Shown: positions 34,001-46,100 of the stretch, one piece after another | Layout: the number at the start of each line of letters is the position of its first letter | Position numbering within the stretch: position 1 is the stretch's first letter | Assembly (NCBI GenBank): GCA_963921825.1 | Contig: OY997590.1 | Coordinates: forward strand, 59,200,012 to 59,264,011 | Direction: 5' to 3' | Origin: Erodium maritimum | Lineage: Eukaryota > Streptophyta > Magnoliopsida > Geraniales > Geraniaceae | DNA length: 64,000 bases | Program-made: the position numbers and the translations under genes | The notes under the pieces: generated by a model | Seen by the model: only the letters and a program-made list of their open reading frames with translations | The model's database searches: none | Told to the model about the DNA's origin: nothing

Positions 34001-37000
34001 TAATATGACTTACGTCCTCTGACCTTATAGTCATCATGGTTTCTTTATAGGTGGATGTGTGCTTTGACACAGTTAAACGTTGTCTTTAACCGGACAATTA
34101 TAAAGGTTGTGATTGGGTGCATAAGTGACTATGTGAGAGATATGATTGACTGATAAGGGATGTGTCACTCATACAAATATGAGAGATATCGTTTGGGCCC
34201 CTTGATAAGTGGGACTGCAGGAAAAAGCATGGTCATGCGAATTGATAAAGAGTTATCACTGGCAGTTTACTTAAGATCAAGAAACAGCGATCGAATAAAA
34301 TAAGGATGACGGCCCTATGCCTTAATCGATCGAGATATCGTTGACAGAAAGGTTAGCATATTAGCGTGTAAAGGTTAAGTCGCATTGCTGATCATCATAC
34401 ACGTTTGAGTAGTCATATTGCTTTGTTAGAAGACAACTATGACATGTGGACGAATAGAAGATTTCGGGCCCACTGCCGAACGTCGTATGAGCCTACATGG
34501 TCACACCTAACAACAAACACAAAATCATATTGGACTTTGGAAGTCCATTAAGTGAATAAAATAAAATATTATATTCGATATAATATTTATTTATTCATTA
34601 AACTCGTTTTTCGAATTGTCAATATAATAAAGATTATGTTGGGCAATTAAAATGCAAAAATGACTCTTGAATTTGTGAAATTCAAAGAGGGTATTTTTGG
34701 ATGACCACTACTCCTAAAATGAGACACTTGTCATAAAAGAAAATCCAAGAGTTGGACTTGCTTGAAATGACTTAGTGGAGTCATGTTTAGGAATAGTAAG
34801 CATGGAGAACCCAAGTGAGACACTTGTCCAAGTTGGAAGTCCAAGTGTTGGGGTTTTCCAACTAAAATAAGTGTGGTCATGTTGGGTTAAGTAAGCATGC
34901 TAGAGAGAGAAGAAAAATCATATTTTTCTCAAGGTTGTGTTGAGAATGATTCTCAAAGTGTAGAGAGAAAAACGAGTAGAGAGAAAAGAGTGAGGAAGAA
35001 GTGTTCTTCATCTAGTGCTAGCACACAAACGATTTTGGGAAGGATTGTTCAAGAACTACGTGGCTTTGATTCCTCCAAGAGGATACGTAGGCGTCTTGGA
35101 GACTCGAACCAAATCCATTTGTTTCGGGTGTTGTTTGTTTGCAAGGAGAAGAGAAAAATCTGCCCAGTTTCTGTCCGACCAGCCACTGTAAAGAGCTCGA
35201 TCGGAGGTTCATACAAGGTCCGATCTTGTTAAATTTTTGGATTTAACGTTCTACACATATTGGTCTTCAATCTGACCGGAGGGATTTGGATTCCAACGGT
35301 TCGTTATTGAGATATACGAGCTGCAAGTTGGTCTCTGTGTCGAACCAAGCTGAAAAATTGAAAGAGATAATCTCTCCTTTAATTTTTGTTCGTCGGTTTA
35401 CTCGGAATTACATGGATCCTGAGGCTATTCTAGGGAAAGATTTTATTTTCCGCTGTATTTTGCTCCCTAGAATTCCAACAACAAGGTAATGGGATCTCTC
35501 TCTACCTCATAAACACTAAATGATAGACCTAGTGTATATTCAGTAACAACTCAGAATATTATTTAAGCTTTCAGGCAAATCAGATTGATACCTGTAATAA
35601 AGTCCGGAGAGCTTTATTCTTGAATTGCTTTGTTTCTGGTGGATACGGGGCAGCTGGAATTTCCCAATTTTTAGATTCATCTCTACAAATCCCCCAGTGA
35701 ACAACAACATCTTCAGGTATGTCGGTTTCTAAATGCAAAAGATTCTTAGCCGTCTCAGGGCACTTCCTGAGGGAAACACACACCGAGCAGTTGATAGCAG
35801 CTTCTCTTGCAATAGGCTGCTCTTCAAAGAATCCTTCTACCCGCCTGCTTTTTAATCCAGGGTCTGTAGACTCACTAGATAGCTGTCCCAAAGGTCCTGT
35901 AGTTCGAGATCAAAATGCAATTTGTTAGTTAGTTAGTTGATTGGTGAACGAAAAACAGCTACAAAAGGTACATACTCTCCCTAACAGTACTATTTTAGGA
36001 AACATTATTCCTTTAGTAAGGCATAGACCGAAGCCTATTTTTTCTGCAACGATATTACCATCATCTTGAGGGAAGTCTACAAGAGGCACCTTGAAATCTC
36101 TCCCTTTGTGCTGATACCAAGCTCCAGTCTCTTCATCCTACAAGAAAGCCAAACGGAGAGAGATATATGACAAAGGATCCATATAAATGTTATTGCATAT
36201 TAGATAACACGGTATCAACTGCTAACTGATAAAAATGGGAACCTTTAAAACAAAGTTTATAGCTGCTATCCTACTGTCGGGCTCACAGTCAATTTTAACT
36301 TCCTGAAATGTATCTCCCGTTGAAGAAGAAGAAGAAGATGATGGAGGTGGCTTCGTCAAGGGGGTCTCAATAGCATAGTCCTGAAAAACAACATAAATAG
36401 TATACACTATATTCATTTCAGATGAGTAACCATTATAGTACCCAATGTTACGAGTAGGTCATACTTTTACGGGAATGGAACCCGGGGGCCTCATTTTATC
36501 AGGAGGCTGATCCCACTCACTGCAAAAAAAAAAAAACAAGGATAGGGATTTAAATAATACGGGCACGGCTGGCAAGTGGCAATCAACAGAAAATCACTAA
36601 ACAAAACTCAGCTTCCAAGTAAAAACCAATATTTATGTTTTCGTATAAGCAGCATAGAGAGCATTAACGAAAAAAAGACATTCATAATGAATCAAGTTAA
36701 TAAAGCAAACCTGCCAACATCATCTATGTAAGAAACTCCCCAATGAAGAATCCACTTGCCCGGCAAGCTACAGCCCACGGCCAGCTGCCAGCTCTGTTCC
36801 TCCTTCCCACCCTCTAATCTGACCGAAATCTTTCCCTCCTCCTAACATTCATAAACCAACATTCTGATTAGCATTAACAATAAACTCAAAATATAGCATC
36901 CATCTAAGATTAAGAAAACATAAATCAGCTGCAGCCCATTTCAATCTCAATCTCATGTTCTCGTTTTGGAAACAATACAAGTCAACTTGTTGCAAATAAG

Positions 37001-37360
37001 TTATTCCCTAAAGCACATTCCATCAATTTCTCTCAGAAAACCAAACCCACCACTGAAATTCATAAAGCTTTCATTTTCCATCACTTTCTCGGGAAACAAA
37101 ATTGAAGTTAGAACCTTGACAGTCCGCTTGAGCGGAAACGTCTCCTTGAACAAGACATCCTCGGACAGGGATGGTTCGGCGACAGCAGCGCCGGTGGAGG
37201 TGGCTCTGAGCAGGTGAACTCTAAGGGGCTTGAAGCTGGAGAAAGTCCTGCCGCCATGAGAGAGTGGATTGGGAGATGATAAGTTCCCAAATTTGGGGTT
37301 CCTGCAACTTCTGGAGTAATGGTGGAGAAGAGGCTTGACGCTGATCGTGGACATGGACAT
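31099..37360 (-). CDS. AMY3: Plastid alpha-amylase, AMY3 type
   Basis: Thirteen exons: 37360-37115, 36841-36711, 36519-36465, 36380-36243, 36137-36029, 35896-35592, 33572-32917, 32652-32463, 32210-32104, 32021-31772, 31706-31584, 31503-31336 and 31260-31099. They total 879 residues, against 887 in Arabidopsis AMY3. The Ser/Arg-rich N-terminus suggests a plastid transit peptide. Two starch-binding (CBM45-like) modules show '[16 protein letters not shown]' and '[19 protein letters not shown]'. The GH13 catalytic domain starts near residue 484 ([13 protein letters not shown]). It keeps the nucleophile Asp ([10 protein letters not shown]), the acid Glu (VGEYWDSL) and the third Asp (ENHDTGSTQ). 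It cuts alpha-1,4 bonds in transitory starch. All splice sites read GT-AG. A 1.8 kb solo LTR sits in intron 6 without touching exons. Confidence 0.96.
33692..35480. mobile_element. Solo LTR-like element (1.79 kb) in AMY3 intron 6
   Basis: It starts TGTTGGTTTTTGTGCCC and ends ATTCCAACA, with TG...CA ends. The exact 5 bp duplication ACAAG flanks it at 33687-33691 and 35481-35485. No gag or pol coding is present, so it is read as a solo LTR; its start resembles Copia LTRs, although the lineage is not certain. It fills most of the intron between exons 6 and 7. Confidence 0.88.
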
Positions 37361-38050
37361 GGCTTGATCTCAGCCGATGGAGAAACTGTTTATTTCTACT
37401 GGAATTGTTTCTACTGACAAGTGGACCTCAATTTTCTCACCTTTGACATCGTTTCTTAAATATCGCTATAATTCCAGAAAAATATCTGAAAAATAGATAA
37501 ATAAAACATCCTTTTGGTCCCACGTGACGTGACATAAGCATCTCACTCTGTCTTCAAATACTTGGGTGCTACTCTCACACTCAGCCGACATCGATTCTTA
37601 ATTGGGCCAAACCCCAATCGAGATATATTGGTATACCGGCCCAACGTAAGCCCAACCTTTGAACGAATGATGCTATTTAAACTGCTTTGTCTTTATATGG
37701 CATCTCCCGTCGCAGACGGTTCGCTAACTGTTTGGTATTGACGAAGACAAAATGTTGGTTTATAGTTGGTGTATTGTTGGCGTTTCGATGGCGGAAGGGG
37801 GTCTCGGTGATGTTACCGACGACACCAACCGTCGGCTCCAACGGCTAGTTCCCATTTTGACCAATTGTTGAGTCTTGAAAAAAAATAAGTTTATTTATTT
37901 ATTTTGTAGAACACAAAAACTAATTGCTAATGAATTCAAATTGTGTATAAATTTAGATGTTTAGATTCCAAAAAATTCACACCTTATATTTCCAATCCCT
38001 CAAATCTCAAACGAATGTTGGACTAAGCACTCCAAAATTGCATATCCAGT
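37361..38050. promoter_or_regulatory. AMY3 promoter region and spacer
   Basis: Upstream of the - strand AMY3 start codon. It probably holds the 5' leader and promoter, but I cannot point to a definite element. The right half, up to the Harbinger relic, is unassigned. Confidence 0.4.
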
Positions 38051-38054
38051 GACG

Positions 38055-38320
38055 TGGTGTAAGGTTTGTTAGAAGAGAAGTTCATTGCGTGAATGCATGT
38101 GCTATCACGCAAAACGTGATTGTCGAAGCATAACGTCATACATAAGATGACAACATTGAACCAATAGATGAGGATGAGTAAAGCGAACCAATATTCACGC
38201 AAGGAAGATTCGTCCCGTTCAATGTCATAGTACCAAACACCGCGATGATGCAGAACACATTTGGAATCAATTTGGCCCCGAACTCGCTCTATTTCCATCC
38301 TTGGTTCGAAAGACAAAGGT
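38055..38320 (+). pseudogene. Harbinger transposase C-terminal relic
   Basis: The + strand carries a degraded tail of a PIF/Harbinger DDE transposase: 'aacgtgattgtcgaagcata' corresponds to the N-x-I-V-E-A motif, followed by 'IEPIDEDE' and 'FVPFNVIV'-like stretches. The same region is better kept at 56060-56310. Stops interrupt it (for example near 38129) and the rest of the gene is absent. Confidence 0.6.
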
Positions 38321-38898
38321 TAAAGAAATCACGGCTGAGGTTGAGGAGGATATAAGTTGAGTTGCGGATTTTCAGTCTAAATCTGATCCGTCGAAACCCG
38401 AGCGGATGGATCCGAACCAAAAATAAAAATTCAATGAAAGATTGCGAAACAAATTTATCCAATCTATAAGTATGTGGTCGGACACGACCATATGACAGTC
38501 GGATCGGATATCCACCCGTAGCTCAAACTTCAGCGAATGGTCTGATTTTTAACTTTTGGCAATCAAATGGTCCGGAAACTGCCTCCCAATCGCCCAGCCC
38601 AAGATGCTCTTAGGACGAGTTCTATTTTGGGCCACTAGCTTGATACAAAGCCCACATTATAAATAAAAACTGGAAGAAGCGGAATATGCACGATGTTGTA
38701 GGAAACGACAGCGCTGCAATCTGAAAATATCGTGGCCACCGAATCGAATCTGGACCCCACTCCAAATCGAACGGCTGTAATCGGAAATACCAACAACGCC
38801 TAGGGTTCTTTACTATTTCTTTCCCTCGGTAGCTCGTCACAGGCACCAAACTCATATCGATTCTCTCGAAATTTCTAGTCAACTTTCTCGGCAAAATC
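38321..38898. promoter_or_regulatory. VDAC promoter and 5' leader region
   Basis: Upstream of the VDAC start codon. The last 80 bases (tattcctttccctcggtagc and on) are pyrimidine-rich, like a 5' UTR. No other gene is visible. Confidence 0.45.
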
Positions 38899-41366
38899 AT
38901 GGTGAAAGGTCCAGGCCTCTACTCCGACATCGGCAAGAAGGCCAGAGGTACCTTCATCGCTTGCTTCGTGCTCTTACGATTTCTGCTTTTCTCTATGGTT
39001 TTTATGCTACCTTACTGATTTCGTTTTTACATTCACCATTTTTCCTTCTTCTTTTCTCTGTGATGCAGATCTTCTCTACAGAGATTACCAGTCTGACCAC
39101 AAATTCACTCTCACTACCTACACCAGCGGTGGCGTTGTGAGTTGTTTCTCTTTTGTCTATTACTTTTGGTTTTGATTTAGCTGTTTATACTACTTCTGTT
39201 TGGAGCTTAGAAAATGGAATCCTGTAAGTTTGAGTGTCATGACTCGTGCATATTCTATGTTCAATCTTTTCGTGTAATTTGTTCCTAGAATATTGCTGAG
39301 GTGAGGTCCTCTGAGTAAGCTAAATGATGTTGTTGTGAACTGAGATTTGATTCTTATAATGCTTTGTATGTTTTGTGCAGTTTCTCTGGGTTATATTTTA
39401 GAAACTGTGTTGTCCATTTACATAGGCGTTGTTTCTGCTTTGTTTATAGTTATATCTGTTTTCCTTTTATACCCTAGTTAAAATTTCGGTTACCATTTTA
39501 TGCCTTCATGTGATAGATAATGGAATTAGTTTATCTGCATGTTTCGTGTACCGATTCTCCAGTTTTTTGTTCTTCTCAGGCGATCACCTCCTCTGGAGTC
39601 AAGAAAGGTGATCTACTTTTGGCAGATGTTAGCACTCAGCTGAAAAACAAAAACATCACAACTGATGTGAAAGTGGACACTAATTCTAATGTAAGCCACT
39701 TCGAGAAGTTTCTTTTATTTTCTTTCTAGTAACTGTACTTTATGTGGATTTCTCTTAATTGATTGGTAAATGTAACATTCCAAAAGTTCCATCATGTCTG
39801 GTTAGCCAGGAAAAAAAAAGTGAAGAATAGTATGTTATGGTATATATTTTTATATGAATCATGGTAATTGATATTTACCTAATTCTTGTTCACTGATAAC
39901 CACCCATGTGTGTGTTTATGTTATTCAATATGCTCAATTTCCGCATTTTTGTCATGTACCTCCTACACAATGGAAGTTATTATAACTTGATTTCCATACA
40001 GGTAATCTTGTTATTCATGGGTTGAAGCATGCACTTTGTCTTTAAATAATGAACAACACTCTAGGTTAGGTGGAAACTAGCATATTTTTTTGTTTGTTAT
40101 TGTTGGATTATCTTTTGGCATATCATTTAGTCGCAAGTGTTGGGTTTAAACATACCCTCTTGATAATTATATATCAAACTGTGAGCATTAATTGTGATTT
40201 GATGAGCGATGTATTATTTGGCTATGTAGCTTTTAACTACCATCACTATTGATGAGCCCGCACCTGGACTGAAGACTATCCTTAGCTTTCGTGTTCCTGA
40301 TCAGAGATCTGGAAAGGTAAGAAACATATGTTACTTTTTGTTTGTTTCATATACCTTTGTGTTTCTTCTTTTAGTAACTCTTCCAATAGCTTATTTTCTC
40401 CATGCTGTCAATAGTTATAATTGTGAGTATGGTTTTAGTATCTGATACTCCATGATGATTCCGGTAACAGGTGGAACTCCAATACCAGCACGAGTATGCT
40501 GGAATTAGCACCAGCATTGGATTGACAGCAACTCCCCTTGTGAACTTCTCTGGTGTGGTTGGAAACAATGGTATCGCTGTTGGAACTGACCTCTCATTTG
40601 ACACTGCTTCTGGTAACTTTACCAAGCTTAACGGTGGCCTGAGCTTCACTAACTCTGACCTCATTGCTTCCCTCACATTGTGAGTATTCTCCTGGGCTAA
40701 AATTCTACTTCGCTTGTTTAGTATTAATAACGATTGCTTTCCTGCTTCCTTGCCTCTTTCCCTCTTGTCATTGCGTCAATGGCTTAGGAGTAGTTTCCAG
40801 CAAAATAGGTCATTGCATCAAAATGGATAGATATGCTGTTTTAGAAAAAAAAATGAATTTTAGTCTGGTAACAAGGCACAAGTTTCGGTTTGATCTGACA
40901 TTGGTTGGTTGTTTTCACATAATTGTAATCAGAACTAACACTGTAGAGCATGCAAAGAAAATCTTTTTTGTATATAAATATTGAAATATCCATTGATAGT
41001 TTATTTCCTTCTAATTGATGTGCTTCATGGCTAATAACTAATATGTTCTAATGATACAGGAATGACAAGGCAGACACCCTTGGTGCTTCATACTACCACT
41101 TTGTGAGTCCACTAACAAACACTGCTGTTGGTGCGGAGCTCATTCACAGCTTTTCGAGTAACGAGAACACTCTTACCATTGGCACCCAGCATGCACTTGA
41201 TCCCTTGACCACAGTGAAGGCCCGTGTGAACAACTACGGCAAGGCAAGTGCTCTGATCCAGCATGAGTGGCGCCCAAAGTCACTCTTCACCATTTCAGGG
41301 GAGGTGGATACCAGGGCAATTGAAAAGAGTGCTAAGGTTGGACTAGCCTTGGTGCTCAAGCCATAG
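38899..41366 (+). CDS. Mitochondrial outer-membrane porin (VDAC)
   Basis: Six exons: 38899-38947, 39069-39136, 39580-39690, 40230-40316, 40471-40679 and 41060-41366. They total 831 nt, 276 residues, the normal plant VDAC length. It opens [20 protein letters not shown], the N-terminal helix that lies in the pore, and continues as amphipathic beta-strands ([35 protein letters not shown]). The C-terminal strands ([20 protein letters not shown]) carry the porin signature. It forms the voltage-dependent channel for ATP, ADP and other small anions across the outer mitochondrial membrane. All junctions are GT-AG and nothing is broken. The plant VDAC subtype is not assignable here. Confidence 0.97.
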
Positions 41367-41934
41367 ATGATTAACTATGTGCTCGGTGTCAGTGGAATGC
41401 TGAACATGTTTTGTCTTGGAGAGCAATAATTGAACTTTTGTGGTCATATTGTTTAATCTTTGGTTGGTGATGGGTCCTAGAATTGAACCATTCTCTATTT
41501 CAGTTTTTTTCATTTAACCCACTGTGAATGGAGGGTATACATGACTCAGAAAAATTCCACATTAGATTTTCATATGGTAAACGCTGTCCTTTGCTTCTTG
41601 AATATCTTATCTGATCTTGGATGTGTGGGTGCTATTCTGCATGATCTTCACAAGGTTCTTTACATCTGAACGGTTTGTTAAGATTCTGCCCTCTAGTTTA
41701 GAAGCTAAACTAGGATGCGCTGGCTTTAATAGAATAGGCAAGAGCATGTATGGTGGGCTAACGCTAATTAGCAGTGTTTAACATGTGGCTTTTGATTTCC
41801 CAAAACCAACTAGGTAAGCTTGTAACTGAACAACGATCGGCTCCATTAGGGTTTTCTCCCCTTGTTTCTCTCTCGCAGCCCTCAAGCTCCATGATTCATT
41901 TTGTCTTTTCTGAGCACCTCCAGTATCCTGCTTA
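41367..41934. other. VDAC 3' UTR and spacer
   Basis: T-rich sequence after the VDAC stop codon fits a 3' UTR to about 41540. The rest is spacer with nothing recognisable. Confidence 0.5.
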
Positions 41935-41942
41935 CTCTCAGC

Positions 41943-42766
41943 CATGGTTATAAATGGCGTTAGTCGGGCGGCAAGGACCCCTAGGCGTTAGGCGGGGACT
42001 AATCAGAGCCTAGGCGGATTTGATTATTTTAATTATAAATTAATATATATAACATAATATATAATAAAAATAACATATATATCCTATAAATGTGATAATT
42101 ATATTATGTAAGTATAATAATTATCTTACATAAATATAAAAGTATTGTATATTTATTAACCTTATCTTGATTAGTTGATTTCTAACCGATCAAACCATTT
42201 TTTTAAGAATATTACATGATAATAGTATTATATATTATTTACTTATATCACATATATTATTAATTACAATATACAAATAAAAAAACACTCACAAGTCACA
42301 CCTATCCTATCAGAACCTAATCTAATAATATCTTTTTACCTTCCCAATACTATACAGTGCCTTTAACCCTTTTATCTTCCCAACATAACTCATCTTATAC
42401 GGCTAAACTCTCTTCTCCCTTTCTTTATTTTTTGCTTCTTCATCTTCAACCTAATCTCTCTCCACAGTAAGGTGTACTCGGCCAGTACAGATCCAAGGCC
42501 AACTATTGCTCGTGTGGTCGTGCCTGAAGAAGAGCAACGCAAGCAAGGACGTGAGTTGTAACTGAGGACGCTGGCACAAAAACAAAAAAAAAACTTTCAC
42601 TGGAAGTCGCCGACTCGCCGGAAAGTCGCCGCCTAATCGCCGGAAAATCGCGACTCACCGGATTTCCGCCTCATCCCGCCCGACTTGGCTTAGTCGTGGC
42701 GTTTTGCTCGGTTTTAACGCCTAGGCGCCGCCTAGGCGGGCTAGGCGCCCGCCATTTACAACCATG
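41943..42766. mobile_element. hAT-type MITE, copy 2 (824 bp)
   Basis: The ends CATGGTTATAAATGGCG and CGCCATTTACAACCATG form an inverted repeat with one mismatch. The exact 8 bp duplication CTCTCAGC flanks it at 41935-41942 and 42767-42774. The 'cgcctaggc' motifs near both ends and an AT-rich centre link it to the hAT MITE at 13315. It is non-coding. Confidence 0.92.
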
Positions 42767-42774
42767 CTCTCAGC

Positions 42775-43129
42775 CATGAGAAATTTTAGAGATGATTGAT
42801 TTCAATTTTCTGTGTGTAAAATCCAAGAACTGATGCGTAATTTTATAACCAAAAACAAGAGGGTAAAATGGAAAAATTATAGGTCGACACTCTAAAGAGT
42901 TGGGTGTTAGACAACTCCAAAAATAAAACACACCGAATCTTAATCTAAAATTAGTTTTAGACTAATTTTAACAAATTTTCAAATCAACTCTCACTCGGAA
43001 AATATTTCCAACACAACTCCCCATATCAAGTAAATGTGCCAGTGGTTGGCTGACGGCCATGAGCTGTAATATTAATCACATATATGAAGAAAAAGCAAAT
43101 CCAGGACAGTGTATCTAAACCTACGTGTT
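42775..43129. other. Unassigned spacer
   Basis: AT-rich sequence between the hAT MITE and the Copia element. I see nothing in it. Confidence 0.4.
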
Positions 43130-43134
43130 CTTCT

Positions 43135-46100
43135 TTTTGGAGATTGATTTTCTGTGTTTCTCATTAACGTAATTAGGGGCATAATTACAAGTGTTAATGA
43201 TAATCTAATCTCTAATTACAAAATACAAATCAAATATATCTTTATCTAACCTGCGGGAGCCCCTTCGTAAAGATGTCGGCAATCTGGGATCTGGAGGGAA
43301 TGTGGAGAACCCGAACATGGCCTTTAGCAACCTTTTCTCGGACAAAATGGATATCGAGCTCAATATGCTTCGTGCGCTGATGCTGATCAGGATTATCAGA
43401 GAGGTAAATGGCACTTACATTGTCACAATACACCAAGGTGGCTCGAGACAAAGGACAATGGAGTTCCAAGAGCAAGTTCCAAAGCCAGCAGGATTCAGAG
43501 ACGACATTGGCAACGCTCCGATATTCAGCCTCCGTGCTCGATCGAGAGATAGTGGGTTGCCGCTTGGAGAACCAGGAAATGAGATTGTCACCCAAAAAAA
43601 CACAATAACTAGACGTGGACCGCCGAGTGTTAGGACAACCAGCCCAATCAGCATTAGTGTAAGCAACTAACTCCGAGGTACTGGAAGCGTAAAGATGAAG
43701 GCCTAAGTGGAGCGTCCCTTGAAGATACCGAATAATGCGCTTGACAGCAGCCATATGAGAATCACACGGATCGTGCATGTGTAGGCAAATCTGCTGAACC
43801 GCATAAGAGATGTCCGGCCTGGTGAATGTGAGATACTTCAATGCGCCGGCAAGACTGCGATATAGAGTTGAGTTGGCATAAGGAGCGCCAGACACCCCAC
43901 TCAATTTCGCCTTTGTATCAACTGGAGTAGCGGACGACGAACATGAGCTCATGCCAGCGCGGTGAATGATCTCCTCAGCATATTTCCGTTGGGAAAGAAA
44001 CATGCTTGCTGAATGTCTAGCCACGACAACACCTAGAAAAAATGACAAGGGCCCAAAATCCTTCATGGCGAACTCAGAATCAAGATGAGACAGAATAGAG
44101 AGACGCAGAGTATGACTCGAAGCTGTCAGAATAATATCATCCACATATAATAACAGAAATGCAGTATCAGAGCCGCTGATATATAAATAAGGAGTGGTCA
44201 GACTGACTGTGAGAAAATCCGATGGTGGAGACAAAATCTGTAAAACGCTGATACCATGCCCTCGGTGCTTGCTTCAAACCGTAAAGCGAACGATTCAGCA
44301 AGCAGACATGATCGGGATGAGAGGTGCTACGAAAACTAACGGGTTGGTACATATAAACGGTCTCACTGAGATTGCCATGTAAAAAGGCATTCTTGACATC
44401 CAGCTGATGAATAGGCCAGGACCGGGAAACCGCTAGACTGAGGACTGTCCGAATAGTGGCCGGCTTGACCACTGGGCTGAATGTCTCATCACAATCGACC
44501 CCAACCTGCTGCGAACGACCATCACCTACAAGACGAGCTTTATAACGCTCAAAAGAACCATCAGACCTGCGTTTATGACGAAAAACCCACATTGACCGAA
44601 TCACATTGGTATTAGCAGGAGGAGGAACCAAATCCCATGTCTTATTTTTTAATTAAAGCATTAAATTCTTCAAGCATTGCTAACTTCCAGTTCGAATCGG
44701 ATAAGGCGAGGGTGGGAGATTTGGGTATAGGGGATGGGTCGATGGACGAATAGAGGTTAAATAAAACTTTGGGTTTAGAGATACCTGATCGGGCTCGAGT
44801 GACCATGTGATGAGAGGGAGCCGGTTGAGGAGCAGGGTGAGGGGCAAGGGCCGAGAGGGGAGGGCCAGACTCAGGAGAGGGTGCGGGCTGATCCGGAGAG
44901 ATCGGTTGAGGAACCGGGGAGTGAACCGGAGGTGAATGTGGATCAGATGGGCCGGGAAAAGCTAGCGAGCCGGGAGGTGCTGGAGCAGGTGGACCATGAG
45001 TGGTGGTTGGGCGAGGTGGGCTAGGATTGGGCCTAGACGGTGTAGTCGGCACAGAGGATGTAGGGTGGAACCAAGGTAGTGTGAGTAGAGGAGGTGATTC
45101 AACATCCAAAAATGAGTAATCTGCAGGTGAAACAGGAGAGGAAGAATATGGAAATATCGTTTCATCAAAAATAACATGTCTACAGAGAATGACCTTTTGT
45201 TGCTGAATGTCGAAGCATTTGTATCCTCAATGTTGTGAAGGAAAACCAAGAAAGACACATGCCGATGATCGAGATTGCAATTTATTCCGAGAAGTAGACG
45301 GGACAAGAGGGTAGCAAAGGCAACCAAATGGACGAAGATGGCAATAAATAGGAGTACGAAGAAAAAGACATTGCGTGGGAGATGAAAAATTAAGAGTTTT
45401 GCATGGAAGAATATTATGCAGATAAGTTGCCATATGAAGTGCATGATTCCAAAATGAAGTAGGAAGATGAGCATGTATAAGTAGAGTACGAACTATATTA
45501 TTTACAGTTCTGATTTTACGTTCTGCACGCCCATTCTGAGATGATGTATGAGGACAAGAGAAACGAAAAATCATTCCTGTAGATATACAGAACTGACGAA
45601 AAGAAGAGTTGTCAAATTCTCTACCATTATCACATTGAAAACTTTTAATAAGACGACCAAATTGAGTGCGAACATAATTAGCAAATATCGTAAATACTGA
45701 AAACACTTGAGATTTAGAACCTAAAGGACATGTCCATAAAAAATTCGTATAATCATCAAACAATAACAAATAATAACGATGCCCAGCAGAACTTAAGACA
45801 GGAGTAGTCCATAAATCAGCATGAATAATGTCAAAAGCAGAATAAGTAGTGTTCAACGAAGTAGCAAAAGGTAACTTAACATGTTTTCCAAACACACAAG
45901 ACTGACAAATATGAGGTTTAATGTTTGAGGAACAAGAAATTAAATGCTGATTTTTAAGAGAATGAAGAACAGGATCACCAGGATGACCCAGCCGAGAATG
46001 CCAAAGTTGTGGAGACAACGCGGCTAGAGCCAAAGGAGAATCGGAAGACACAGATGATGTACTTGGATAGAGGTCACTGGAACTGTTGCATCTCAACACC

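Noticed and set aside
34897-35489. Short ORFs in AMY3 intron 6
   Set aside because: They lie within the solo LTR and carry no retroelement or host domain.
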